This document shows positions 50,245 to 59,234 of a DNA stretch of 64,000 nucleotides, piece by piece. The notes under the pieces were generated by a model. It ran no database searches. It was not told where the DNA came from and saw only the letters and a list, made by a program, of their open reading frames with translations. Source of the stretch: Ramlibacter montanisoli (GTDB taxonomy: Bacteria > Pseudomonadota > Gammaproteobacteria > Burkholderiales > Burkholderiaceae_C). Each line of letters opens with the position of its first letter. Position 1 is the first letter of the stretch. Position numbers and translations under genes: made by a program. Location: the NCBI RefSeq assembly GCF_013087525.1, contig NZ_JABFCS010000001.1:2852001-2916000 (forward strand), read 5' to 3'.

Positions 50245-51842
50245 GCGATGCCACCTGGCCGGCCGTGCCGCTGCGGCACGAGCGCCACTTCGGCGACCGG
50301 GTGCTGCGCTGCTTTGCCGAACGTCCGCCGCACCTCAATGCCATGTTGGCCGCGGCCCACGCGCGGGACGCGCAGGCCGAGGCGCTGGTCGATGGCGACC
50401 AGCGCTGGACCTGGGGCGCGCTGCGCGACCAGTCCACGCGGCTCGCGCTGGGGCTGCGCCAGGCGGGCGTGGTTGCCGGCGACCGCGTCGTGCTGCTTGC
50501 GCCCAACCACGCGGAATTCGTGATCGCCATGCATGCGGTGCTGCGCCTGGGCGCGGTGCTGGTGCCGGTGAGCATGCGCGAGGCCGGCCCCGGCATAGTC
50601 TTCATCCTGAACCAGTGCCGTGCCGCGCTGGTGATCGCCGACCCGGTGATGATGATGCTGGTGCCGCCGGCCCTGAACGACGGCCAGCCGCTGCAGCGCG
50701 TGGCGCTCGGCGCCGGCAGCGGCGAAGGCTGGCTGCGCTGGGACGCGCTGCTGGACCAGGATCCCGCGGGTTTCACCGACGCGAACCCGCAGGAGGACGA
50801 CGCAGCCGTCATCCTCTACACCTCCGGCACCACCGGCGCGCCCAAGGGCGCGGTGCTCACGCACCTGAACCTGGTGCATTCGGTGCTGCACTACGAACAT
50901 GCGCTCGGACTGCGCGGCGGCGAGCGTGGCCTGCTCGCGGTGCCCGCGTCGCACGTCACCGGGCTGGTCGCGCTGATCCTCGCGATGGCCGGCGTCGGCG
51001 GTTGCGTCGTGCTGCTCGCGGATTTCAAGGCGGCGGCCAGCCTCGCGCTGGTGGCGCGCGAACGCGTGAGCTACACGCTGATGGTCCCCGCCATGTACGC
51101 CCTGTGGCTGCGCGAGGACACGCTGCAACGCACCGACCTGTCCACGCTGCGGCTCGCGGGCTTCGGCGGCGCGCCGATGGCGCCGGCCACCATCGAGGGC
51201 CTGCGCGTGAGCTGCCCGGGCATCCGCCTGTTCAATGCCTACGGCTCCACGGAGACTTCCTCGCCCACGACCATGACGCCGCCGGGCTCGGACGTGCTGG
51301 AGGCGGTCGGCAAGCCGCTGCACTGCGCCGACGTGCGCGTGATGGACGACGAGGGCCGCGAGGTGCCGGCCGGCACGCCCGGCGAGGTCTGGATCGCCGG
51401 CCCGATGGTGGTGCCGTGCTACTGGGACAACCCGAAGGCCACGGCCGACAGCTTCGTCGCCGGCTACTGGAAGTCCGGCGACATCGCCACGCTGGACGCC
51501 CAAGGCTACCTGCGCGTGCACGACCGCAAGAAGGACATGATCAACCGCGGCGGCTACAAGGTGTTCTCGGTGGAAGTGGAGAACTGCCTCCTCGGGCATC
51601 CGGCCGTGCAGGAAGCGGCGACGGTGGGCGTGCCGTGTCCGGTGCTCGGTGAACGCATCCACGCCTTCGTGTACGCGCCCGCGGCGCGCGATGCGGAGAA
51701 GCTGCGCGAGGAGCTCACCGCACGGTGCCGGAACGAGCTGGCGGATTACAAGACGCCGGATTTCTGGACCTGGCTGCAGGAGCCGCTGCCGCGGAATGCG
51801 AACGGGAAGGTGATGAAGCGCGTCTTGCGCGAACGGGTCTAG
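50241..51842 (+). CDS. Acyl-CoA synthetase (AMP-forming, ANL superfamily)
   Basis: This 533-residue ligase activates a carboxylic acid to its CoA thioester through an acyl-adenylate. The P-loop is LYTSGTTGAPKGAV, the adenylate motif FNAYGSTETSS, and the hinge region reads GDIATLDAQGYLRVHDRKKD; the catalytic Lys is in NANGKVMKRVL. It overlaps livF by 4 bases and ends the operon, so its substrate is probably the compound imported by the transporter. The sequence resembles medium-chain and aromatic acid ligases, but the substrate cannot be fixed. It ends 7 bases from the convergent xerC stop. Confidence 0.9.
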   Translation: MSDATWPAVPLRHERHFGDRVLRCFAERPPHLNAMLAAAHARDAQAEALVDGDQRWTWGALRDQSTRLALGLRQAGVVAGDRVVLLAPNHAEFVIAMHAVLRLGAVLVPVSMREAGPGIVFILNQCRAALVIADPVMMMLVPPALNDGQPLQRVALGAGSGEGWLRWDALLDQDPAGFTDANPQEDDAAVILYTSGTTGAPKGAVLTHLNLVHSVLHYEHALGLRGGERGLLAVPASHVTGLVALILAMAGVGGCVVLLADFKAAASLALVARERVSYTLMVPAMYALWLREDTLQRTDLSTLRLAGFGGAPMAPATIEGLRVSCPGIRLFNAYGSTETSSPTTMTPPGSDVLEAVGKPLHCADVRVMDDEGREVPAGTPGEVWIAGPMVVPCYWDNPKATADSFVAGYWKSGDIATLDAQGYLRVHDRKKDMINRGGYKVFSVEVENCLLGHPAVQEAATVGVPCPVLGERIHAFVYAPAARDAEKLREELTARCRNELADYKTPDFWTWLQEPLPRNANGKVMKRVLRERV

Positions 51843-51848
51843 CGTCCC

Positions 51849-52772
51849 CTACTTCCGTTTCGCCCGCGGATGCGCCGCGTCATACGCTTTCGCCAGGTGC
51901 TGGAAATCCAGCCGCGTGTACACCTGCGTGGTGCCGATGTTCGCGTGCCCCAGCAGCTTCTGCACCGCGCGCGCCAAGTCCCCGCTGGACTGCAGCAGGT
52001 GGCTGGCGAAGGAATGGCGCAGCATGTGCGGGTGCACCGGCGTCGCCAGCCCCGCCTGCAGGCTGCGCTGCTTCAGCCGCTGCCACACCGCCTGCGCGCT
52101 CAGGCGCGCGCCATGGCGGCCGGTGAACAGCGCCGCCTGCTGTGCATGCGGCCCGGCGGCCCGCACGTCCAGCCACTGCCGCACCGCCTCGATCGCCTTG
52201 CGGCCCACCGGCACGGTGCGCCGCTTGCTGCCCTTGCCCAGCACGTGCGCCTCGCCCGCCTGCAGGTCGATCCAGCCCTTCGCCGTGCCGCTCGCCTGCG
52301 CATCCAGGCCCACCAGCTCGCCCACCCGCAAGCCGCAGCCGTAGAGCAGCTCCACGATCGCGACGTCGCGCGCTTCCAGCCACGGGTCGGCGGTCTCGGC
52401 GCTGAACTCCGCGAACTGCACGGCCTCGTCCACGCTCAGGGCCTTGGGCAGCGGCTTGGGCGCCCTGGGCGCCTTCACGTCCAGGATCGGGTTGCTCTTG
52501 ACCAGCCCTTCGCGCCCCAGCCAGGTGTAGAAGCCGCGCCAGCCGGAGAGGATCAAGGCGATGCCGCGGCCGCTGCGGCCGCCGGAATTCATCTGCGCGA
52601 CCCAGCGCCGCACGTGCGCGTTCTGCACGCGCGTGAGTTCCACGCCCGCTTTCGCCGCGTTCTCCGACAGCTTCTGCAGGTCCAGCGCGTACAGCTCCAC
52701 GGTGCGCGCCGCGAGCCGCTTCTCGACGCGGACGTGTTCGAGGTAGCGCTCGACCAGACCGGCGTCGTCCAT
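51849..52772 (-). CDS. xerC: Tyrosine recombinase XerC
   Basis: XerC resolves chromosome dimers at dif together with XerD. The 307-residue protein has the core-binding domain (FYTWLGREGLVKSNP) and a catalytic domain with Arg in GCGLRVGEL, Lys in LGKGSKRRTVPV, HxxR in HPHMLRHSFA, His in LGHANIGTT, and Tyr in TQVYTRLD. The ATG at 52772 is used; a longer open frame upstream belongs to a shadow of the neighbour gene. It follows DUF484 on the same strand, 8 bases apart. Confidence 0.96.
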   Translation of the reverse strand: MDDAGLVERYLEHVRVEKRLAARTVELYALDLQKLSENAAKAGVELTRVQNAHVRRWVAQMNSGGRSGRGIALILSGWRGFYTWLGREGLVKSNPILDVKAPRAPKPLPKALSVDEAVQFAEFSAETADPWLEARDVAIVELLYGCGLRVGELVGLDAQASGTAKGWIDLQAGEAHVLGKGSKRRTVPVGRKAIEAVRQWLDVRAAGPHAQQAALFTGRHGARLSAQAVWQRLKQRSLQAGLATPVHPHMLRHSFASHLLQSSGDLARAVQKLLGHANIGTTQVYTRLDFQHLAKAYDAAHPRAKRK

Positions 52773-52780
52773 GCCCGCCT

Positions 52781-53473
52781 TCAGCGCGGACGCAGCCGCG
52801 ACAGCGCGGCGCTCGCCAGTTCGGCGATGCGCTCCAGGAAGTCCGTGGCCAGCCCGGACTCGAAGCGCTGCGGGTCCGGCGAGGCCAGCACCAGCATGCC
52901 GAACGCGGGGGCCGGCCCGTTGACGGCACCGGGCCGCAGCGGGATCAGCGCGATCGACAGGGCCGTGGCGGGATCGTCCAGCCAGCCAACCGGCTCCAGC
53001 CCGGAGGACATGCCGCAATAGGGCTGCGTGAGGGACGAGGCGAAGCTCTTGGCGTCTTCGCTCACGCCCTGCGCGAAGGGCTCCTCGCCGTAGCGCGTGT
53101 CCACGTCCCAGACCTTCAGCGCCACCTGCGGCACCATGAACTGCTTGTGCAGTTCGGCCACCAGCGTGGCCGGCAGCGCGCGCGTGGACTGCACCAGCAG
53201 CAGCGACTGCGCCCAGCGGTGGATGCGGTCGGAGATCACCATGTTCTCGTTGCCGTGCCGCACCATCTGCATGATGCGGTGCTCCAGCGCCTTGATCTTC
53301 TCGCGCAGCATCTCCGCCTGCCGCTCCTGCAGGCTGACCGCGCGGTTGCCGTGCGGGCTGGTCAGGTGCACGGAAGCGAGCAGTTCCGCGTGCCGCTCGA
53401 AGAAGTCCGGGCTGTTGGCCAGCCAGTCGGCGATGTCGTCTTCCGTGATCGGGTTCATGGGGTTGTTATCCAT
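52781..53473 (-). CDS. DUF484 family protein, GAF-like
   Basis: This 230-residue protein has a GAF-like fold. The N-terminus TEDDIADWLANSPDFFERH is the DUF484 signature, followed by a coiled coil and the GAF-like domain. Its position between dapF and xerC is conserved in many proteobacteria, but no function is established. The start is the ATG at 53473, sharing one base with the dapF stop (TGATG); a second ATG five codons later is possible. Confidence 0.93.
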   Translation of the reverse strand: MDNNPMNPITEDDIADWLANSPDFFERHAELLASVHLTSPHGNRAVSLQERQAEMLREKIKALEHRIMQMVRHGNENMVISDRIHRWAQSLLLVQSTRALPATLVAELHKQFMVPQVALKVWDVDTRYGEEPFAQGVSEDAKSFASSLTQPYCGMSSGLEPVGWLDDPATALSIALIPLRPGAVNGPAPAFGMLVLASPDPQRFESGLATDFLERIAELASAALSRLRPR

Positions 53474-54342
53474 CAGTCCTGCAATTCGATTTCACCTTCG
53501 AAGACCGTCACGGCGGGGCCCGTCATCAGCACCGGCGCGTCGCCGCCCGCCCACTCGATGGTGAGCAGGCCGCCGCGGGTCTCCACGTCCACCCGCGCGT
53601 CCAGCTTGCCCAGGCGGATGCCGGCCACCGCCGCGGCACAGGCACCCGTGCCGCAGGCGAGCGTCTCGCCCGCGCCGCGTTCCCACACGCGCAGGCGGAT
53701 GCGCCCGCGCTCCTGGATCTCCATGAAGCCCGCGTTCACGCGCCGGGGGAAGCGCGGATGGTGCTCGATCAGCGGGCCCTGCGTCTTCACCGGCGCGTGG
53801 TCCACGTCGTGCACCTCCTGCACGGCGTGCGGGTTGCCCATCGAGAGCACCGCCACGGAAACGATTTCCGACTCGGCGTGGGTGCCCAGCGCCAGGTGCC
53901 ACTTCTCCCAGCTGCCTTCGCGGTGCGGGCTCAGGCCGGCGATGTCGAAGGGCACCTGCGGCGCATCGAACACCGGCCGCCCCATGTCCACGGTGACGCG
54001 GCCGTCGGGATGCAGCCGCGGCTCGATCACGCCCGAAAGCGTCTGCACGCGGATCGTCTCGCCGCGCGCCAGGCCCTTGTCGGCCACGTAGCGCGCGAAG
54101 CAGCGCGCGCCGTTGCCGCACTGCTCCACCTCGCCGCCGTCGGAGTTGTGGATCACGTATTCGAAATCGATGCCGGGCGCGGGCGAGGGCCGCACCGAAA
54201 GGATCTGGTCGGCGCCGATGCCGAAGTGGCGGTCGGCCAGCTGCCGGTACTGCTCCGGCGTGAGCTTCAGGCGCTCGCGAGTCTCGTCGAGCACGACGAA
54301 GTCGTTGCCCGCGCCTTGCATCTTGGTGAAGCGGATGCGCAT
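53473..54342 (-). CDS. dapF: Diaminopimelate epimerase
   Basis: DapF converts LL- to meso-diaminopimelate for lysine and peptidoglycan, matching the MurE in this window. The 289-residue enzyme starts [15 protein letters not shown]. The two catalytic cysteines are in [11 protein letters not shown] and [10 protein letters not shown], the family arrangement of two similar halves. The frame is intact. The DsbA-like gene lies 7 bases upstream. Confidence 0.97.
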   Translation of the reverse strand: MRIRFTKMQGAGNDFVVLDETRERLKLTPEQYRQLADRHFGIGADQILSVRPSPAPGIDFEYVIHNSDGGEVEQCGNGARCFARYVADKGLARGETIRVQTLSGVIEPRLHPDGRVTVDMGRPVFDAPQVPFDIAGLSPHREGSWEKWHLALGTHAESEIVSVAVLSMGNPHAVQEVHDVDHAPVKTQGPLIEHHPRFPRRVNAGFMEIQERGRIRLRVWERGAGETLACGTGACAAAVAGIRLGKLDARVDVETRGGLLTIEWAGGDAPVLMTGPAVTVFEGEIELQD

Positions 54343-54349
54343 GCCGCGA

Positions 54350-54982
54350 TTATCCGCGCAGGCGGTCCAGGAAGCGATCGACGAAGAACAGGCGGTCCTG
54401 TCCCCACCAGCGTTCCTGGTGTCCGCGCACGATGAAGGTGGGCGCGCCGAACACGCCCAGCTGCACCGCCTCCTCGCTGAAGGAGCGGTACTCCTGCTGC
54501 ACGGCGGGCGTGCGCTCCAGGGCGTGCAGGGCCCGGCCGTCGTAGCCGTTCTCGTCGGCCACCGCCACCCGCACCGTCGCCTGCGAGGTGTCCCGCTCCT
54601 CGGCCCACAGGGCGCGCAAGAGGGCATGCGAGAGCACGAAGGCGTCCTCGCCCCGCTGCTGCGCGGCGATCACCATCCAGCCGGCGTACTTGTTCCAGTC
54701 CGGGTCGGCCGGGGTCGATTGCGGGTAGTGGCTGGGTTCGAGGTTCAACGGCATGCCCAGGTGGTCGCGCCAGCGCGCCAGTTCCTCGGCGTGGTAGCTG
54801 CGGCGCGGGGCCGGCCGGGTGCGGATCGGGATGCCGCCGGTCTGCTGCACCACCGCCTGGAAGTCATAGGGCTTGAGCACCAGCTTCACGCGGTGCCTGC
54901 GGACGATGTCCTGCAGCTGCGGCCCGGCAAAATAGGCCCACGGCGATGACAGGCTGTAATAGCAGTCCAGTTGAATCGTCAT
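54350..54982 (-). CDS. DsbA-like 2-hydroxychromene-2-carboxylate isomerase family protein
   Basis: This 210-residue protein has the thioredoxin-like fold of HCCA isomerases/kappa-class glutathione transferases. The N-terminal active-site region [15 protein letters not shown] replaces the usual CxxC with SSPW, and the late [20 protein letters not shown] is a family signature. The known family reaction isomerises an intermediate of naphthalene degradation; other members use glutathione in detoxification. The substrate here is unknown. The start at 54982 is divergent from the monooxygenase-like gene. Confidence 0.85.
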   Translation of the reverse strand: MTIQLDCYYSLSSPWAYFAGPQLQDIVRRHRVKLVLKPYDFQAVVQQTGGIPIRTRPAPRRSYHAEELARWRDHLGMPLNLEPSHYPQSTPADPDWNKYAGWMVIAAQQRGEDAFVLSHALLRALWAEERDTSQATVRVAVADENGYDGRALHALERTPAVQQEYRSFSEEAVQLGVFGAPTFIVRGHQERWWGQDRLFFVDRFLDRLRG

Positions 54983-54993
54983 CCGCGGATGAT

Positions 54994-56503
54994 ATGCCCG
55001 TGAACGAGCTTCCCCCGCCCTGCCCCCGGTGCCGCCGCAGGCCGTCGCCAGTCTTCGTGACGATGCCGCGCTGGCGCGGCTGGCACGCGACGCGCGTGCC
55101 GACCTGGCGCGGCTGAACTTCCCGCCGCCCGGCTGGGTGCCGCCCACGGGCGCCCCCGACGGCCGGCCGGTGCTGGACGTGCTGGTGGCCGGCGCGGGCA
55201 TGTGCGGCCAGACGGCCGCCTATGCGCTGCTGCGCGAAGGCGTGGCGAACCTGCGCGTGATCGACCGCGCCGCGCGCGGCGAGGAAGGCCCCTGGGGGAC
55301 CTATGCGCGCATGGTGACGCTGCGCAGCCCCAAGCACCTCACGGGGCCGGACCTGGGCGTGCCTTCGCTCAGTTTCCGCGCCTGGTACGAGGCGCAGCAC
55401 GGCGAGGCAGGCTGGGCCACCCTGCACAAGGTGGGGCGGATCGACTGGCGCGACTACCTGCTGTGGGTGCGCGAACGGTCGGCCTGCCGGTGGACAACGG
55501 GGTGTCGCTGGATTCCGTGGAGGATGAGGCCGGCCTGCTGCGCGCCACGCTGCAATCGCCGCGCGGCACCGAAACCGTGTGGACCCGCAAGCTGGTGCTG
55601 GCCCTCGGCCGCGACGGCAGCGGCGCGCCGCGCTGGCCGGAGTTCGCCTCGCTGCGGCGCGACGACCCGGTGGCAGCCGCCCGCGTGTTCCATTCCGCCG
55701 ATCCCATCGACTTCGAGGCCTGGCGCGGCAAGCGCATCGGCGTGCTGGGCGCGGGGGCTTCCGCCTTCGACAACGCCGCCTGCGCGCTGGAAGCGGGCGC
55801 GCGCGTCGACCTGTTCGCCCGCCGGCCCTTCCTGCCGCAGGTGAACAAGAGCAAGTGGACCTCCTTCGCGGGCTTCTTCCGCGGCTACGAGTCGCTGGAC
55901 GACCAGCGCAAGTGGCGCTTCTACACCTACATCTTCGACGAGCAGGTGCCGCCGCCCTGGGAAACGGTGCGCCGCTGCGACGCGCACGCGGGCTTCACGC
56001 TGCGGCTGGCCACGCCCTGGCTGGACGTGCGGCCCGGGCAGGACGGCGTGCGGATCACCACGCCGTCAGGGCAGGAGCGCTTCGACGCGGTGATCTTCGG
56101 CACCGGCTTCGACGTGGACCTGCCGGAGCGGCCCGAGCTGGCGCGCTACCGCGGCGCGATCGACACCTGGGCGCGGCACGTCACGCCGGAACAGGCGCGC
56201 GCCAATGAGGAGGCCGCGCGCTTCCCTTACCTGGGGCCGGGATTCGAGCTGCGCAGCGCCGATGGCCCGCAGCGCGAGGCGCTCGCGGCCATGCACCTGT
56301 TCAACTGGGGCAGCACGATGAGCCACGGGGCACTCGCGGGTGACATCCCGGGGTTGGCGATCGGCGCAGGCCGGCTGGCGCAATCGATCGCGCGCGACCT
56401 GTTCGTGGCGGATGCGGACCTGCATTGGGAAAGGCTGCAGGCACTGGAGGAGCCGGAGTTGCTGGCGACGAAGTGGTATGTGCCGCCGGAGCGGCGGGGC
56501 TAG
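54994..56503 (+). CDS. FAD/NAD(P)-binding monooxygenase-like protein, frame breaks in this sequence
   Basis: This protein of about 500 residues is related to flavin-containing monooxygenases. The FAD motif is VLVAGAGMCGQTAAYAL, a second Rossmann motif is IGVLGAGASAFDNA, and the TG-type motif is AVIFGTGFDVDLP. One G is missing at 55481-55482, joining VRERS to GLPVDNGVSL. The start is uncertain: GTG at 55029 is in frame, but the better ATG at 54994 or GTG at 55000 would need one more C in the run 55023-55027. The typical Baeyer-Villiger fingerprint FxGxxxHxxxW is not seen; the substrate is unknown. Its stop lies in the repeat at 56501. Confidence 0.82.
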
Positions 56504-56584
56504 CTGGGGTTCGGGCTGCGCCGCTCACCGCCAGCCTACGAAGGCGATCCGTAGGCTGGGGTGAGCCCGAAGGCGAACCCCAGC
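56501..56584. repeat. Doublet of palindromic repeats in inverted orientation (copies B1 and B2)
   Basis: B1 (56501-56539, minus orientation) and B2 (56551-56584, plus orientation) each resemble the element at 17566: GTAGGCTGG then a core with GTGAGC and then ACCCCAGC. They face one another around an 11-base spacer, the layout of REPIN-type doublets. They sit between two convergent genes, and the monooxygenase TAG stop is the outer end of B1. Confidence 0.7.
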
Positions 56585-56598
56585 GGTGCGCGCAGCGC

Positions 56599-57594
56599 TC
56601 AATCGATCGTGATGTTCGCCGCCCGCACCACCTCCGCCCACTTCTGCCGGTTGTTCTTCACCGTCACGCGGAACTGCTCCGGCGTCTCCAGCCGCACCGC
56701 GTTGCCCGTGCCTTCCAGCTTGGCGCGCACTTCCGGCATCTGCAGCACCTGGCGCACCGCCGCGTTCATCTTGGCGGTGACCGCGGGATCGGTGCCCTTG
56801 GGCGCGAACAAGGCGAACCAGGTCGTGCTCTCGAAGTTCTGCGCGCCCGGCACGCCGCTCTCGGCGATCGTCGGCACTTCCTGGATCACGCCCACGCGCC
56901 TGGCGGTGGTCACGCCCAGCAGCCTCACCTTGCCCGCCTTGTACTGCGTCAGCACGGTCTGCACCTGGTTCATGATGCAGCAGGTCTCGCCCTTGAGCAC
57001 GCCCTGCATGGCCTCCGGCCCGCCCTTGTAGGGCACGTGCACCATGTTCAGCCCCAGCTTCGAGTTCATCTCGGCGAAGGCCATGTGCGTGCCGGTGCCG
57101 TTGCCGGTGGACGCGTAGTTGTACTTGCCGGGGTTCGCCTTCACGAGGTCGACGAACTCCTTGAAGGTGCGCACGTTCATCACGTCCGGATTGACCGTCA
57201 GCACGTTCGACACGTCGATGATCGGCGTGACCGGCACGAAGTCCGCTTCCACGTCGAAGGGCAGCTTCTTGTACAGCGCCGCGTTGCTGCCATGTGTGGC
57301 GGCGGTGCCGAACACCAGCGTGTAGCCGTCCGGCTTGGCACGCGAGACGTACTCCAGCGCCACGTTGCCGGCGGCGCCCACCTTGTAGTCGATCACCACC
57401 GGCTGCCCGAGCACGCGCGACAGCGGCTCCTGGATGGTGCGCCCGACCACGTCCACGCCGGAGCCGGCGGGGAAGGTCATGACGATGGTGACGGGCTGCT
57501 GCGGCCAGTCGGCCTGCGCGATCGCCGCGGGCACGATGGACACGGCCGCCAGGGCAGCCACGAGAGGGAGGCGGATCTTCGACAGGATGTTCAC
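56599..57594 (-). CDS. Bug-family tripartite tricarboxylate transporter substrate-binding protein
   Basis: This 331-residue periplasmic protein has a signal peptide of about 27 residues (cleaved after AIAQA) and the Bug hallmarks VTIVMTFPAGSGVDVVGR, VVIDYKVGAAGN, YASTGNGTGTHMAFAEM and NMVHVPYKGGPEAM. It captures small carboxylates for import by TctAB-type channels, but no tctA or tctB is nearby, as is usual for the many orphan Bug genes of Burkholderiales. The start is GTG at 57594. It is convergent with the monooxygenase-like gene. Confidence 0.93.
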   Translation of the reverse strand: MNILSKIRLPLVAALAAVSIVPAAIAQADWPQQPVTIVMTFPAGSGVDVVGRTIQEPLSRVLGQPVVIDYKVGAAGNVALEYVSRAKPDGYTLVFGTAATHGSNAALYKKLPFDVEADFVPVTPIIDVSNVLTVNPDVMNVRTFKEFVDLVKANPGKYNYASTGNGTGTHMAFAEMNSKLGLNMVHVPYKGGPEAMQGVLKGETCCIMNQVQTVLTQYKAGKVRLLGVTTARRVGVIQEVPTIAESGVPGAQNFESTTWFALFAPKGTDPAVTAKMNAAVRQVLQMPEVRAKLEGTGNAVRLETPEQFRVTVKNNRQKWAEVVRAANITID

Positions 57595-57699
57595 GCGGGG
57601 ACTCCTTGGTCACAACGACGGCCCATTGTGGCAAGCCGCGCGCAACCCTGCCACCATGAGCTTATGCTTCCGTGTTTCCCCCTAGGACGAGAGGAAGCC

Positions 57700-58239
57700 A
57701 TGCGCATTCCCGACTGGACCCCCGAACGCAAGCCGCAGCCGCAGGACCTGGTGCAGGCGATCCTGGAACGGCGGGGCGGCGAGCTGCTCAACCTCGACCG
57801 CGCCCTGCTCTGGAGCGAGCCGCTGGCCCGCGGCTGGAACGCCTACCTGAAGAACGTGCGCACCGGCCTGGGCGCCAGCCGCCAGCTGCGCGAGCTGGGG
57901 ATCTGCACGGTCGCGCTGCTCACCGGCGCGCACTACGAGTACCACCACCATGCGCCGGACTACCTGGACGCGGGCGGCACGCAGGCCAGCCTGGAGGCCC
58001 TGCAGGCCTACGTGAAGGCCGGCGCGAAGGGCGAGCCGCCCGGCCTGAACGGCGACGAGGCGCTGGTGGTGCGCTACGCCGCGCACATGACGCGCGACGT
58101 GCAGGTCGAGGACGCGATCTTCGCGCGCATGCGCGAGCGCTTCGACACCACGGAACTGGTGGAGATCACGGCGGCCATCGCCACCTACAACATGGTCGCG
58201 CGCTTCCTCGTCGCGCTCGGGGTGACGCCGGAGTCCTAA
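57700..58239 (+). CDS. Carboxymuconolactone decarboxylase family protein
   Basis: The 179-residue all-helical protein belongs to the CMD/AhpD fold. The core helix is ELGICTVALLTGAHYEYHHHAPDYLDAGG, quoted here only as its start ELGICTVALLTGAHYEYHH. The redox CxxC of AhpD is absent, and the E/H pattern is like CMD lactone enzymes, so a peroxidase role is unlikely. It follows GAGGAAGCC at 57700 and overlaps the convergent Bug gene by 4 bases. It lies between two Bug genes. The reaction is unknown. Confidence 0.85.
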   Translation: MRIPDWTPERKPQPQDLVQAILERRGGELLNLDRALLWSEPLARGWNAYLKNVRTGLGASRQLRELGICTVALLTGAHYEYHHHAPDYLDAGGTQASLEALQAYVKAGAKGEPPGLNGDEALVVRYAAHMTRDVQVEDAIFARMRERFDTTELVEITAAIATYNMVARFLVALGVTPES

Positions 58240-59206
58240 TCCGCCTTGATGTTGTTGTCCTTGACGACCACCGCCCAGGTCTCGATCTGCTTGTCGATGA
58301 AGGCCCGGGCGGCGTCCGGCGGCCCGCCGACGATGGTCATGCCCTGGCCCGCGAGCTTGGCGGAGATCTCGGGCACCTTCAGCGCCTTGTTGATCTCCTC
58401 GTTCATGCGCGCGACGATGGCCGGCAGCACCTTGGCCGAGGTCAGCACGCCCCACCACGCGGGCGCATCGAAGCCGGCATAGCCGCTCTCCGCCACCGTC
58501 GGCACGTCCGGCAGGTCGGGCGAGCGCTTGCTGGTGGTCACGGCCAGCGGCCGCAGGCGCTTGGCGTCGATGTGCGGCTTGGTCACGACGATGGAGGCGA
58601 TCGACAGCGGCACGTGGCCGGCGATCGCATCCTGCATCAGCGGCCCGCCGCCCTTGTAGGGCACGTGCGTCCATTCGAGCCCGCCGCTCCTGCCCAGCAA
58701 GGCCATGGCAAGGTGGCCCAGGCTGCCGTTGCCGACGCTGCCGACGCTGACGTTCTTCTTCGCCTTGGCGGCCGCCACCACGTCGCCGAAGGTCTTGTAG
58801 TCGGAAGCCACCGGCGTCGCCAGCACCATCGGCGCGGTGCCCAGCAGGATCACCGGCGCCAGGTCCTTGCGCGTGTCGAAAGGCATGTTGGCGATCAGGC
58901 TCGGGTTCACGGCGTGCGTGTCGAACACCACGGCGTAGGTGTAGCCGTCGGGCGTGGCGGTGGCGACCGAGCCGGTGCCGATCGCACCGGAGGCGCCGGC
59001 CTTGTTCTCCACGATCACCGTCTGCCCCAGCTGCTGCGTCAGCTGCGCCGCCAGGATGCGCGCGACCTGGTCCACCGAGCCACCCGGGGAAACACCGCCA
59101 CCAGCTTCACCGGCTGCCGCTTCGGCCAGTCGCCCACCTGGGCCTGGACGGGGAGCACGGCACAGGCGGCGAGCGCGAGGACGAGCAAGGTTCTGCGGGT
59201 TTTCAT
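58236..59206 (-). CDS. Bug-family substrate-binding protein, frameshift in this sequence
   Basis: The second Bug protein has a signal peptide (MKTRRTLLVLALAACAVLP, cleaved near VQAQ) and the blocks PGGSVDQVARILA, VIVENKAGASGAIG, SVGNGSLGHLAMALLG, WTHVPYKGGGPLMQDA and DVPTVAESGYAGF. One base is missing in the G-run at 59086-59089 (C on the coding strand), breaking VAVFP from PGGSVD. Corrected length is 323 residues. It is divergent from the NUDIX fusion, whose ATG is 29 bases away. Confidence 0.92.
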
Positions 59207-59234
59207 GGAGGCTCCGCGTGATGTAATCGTCGGC

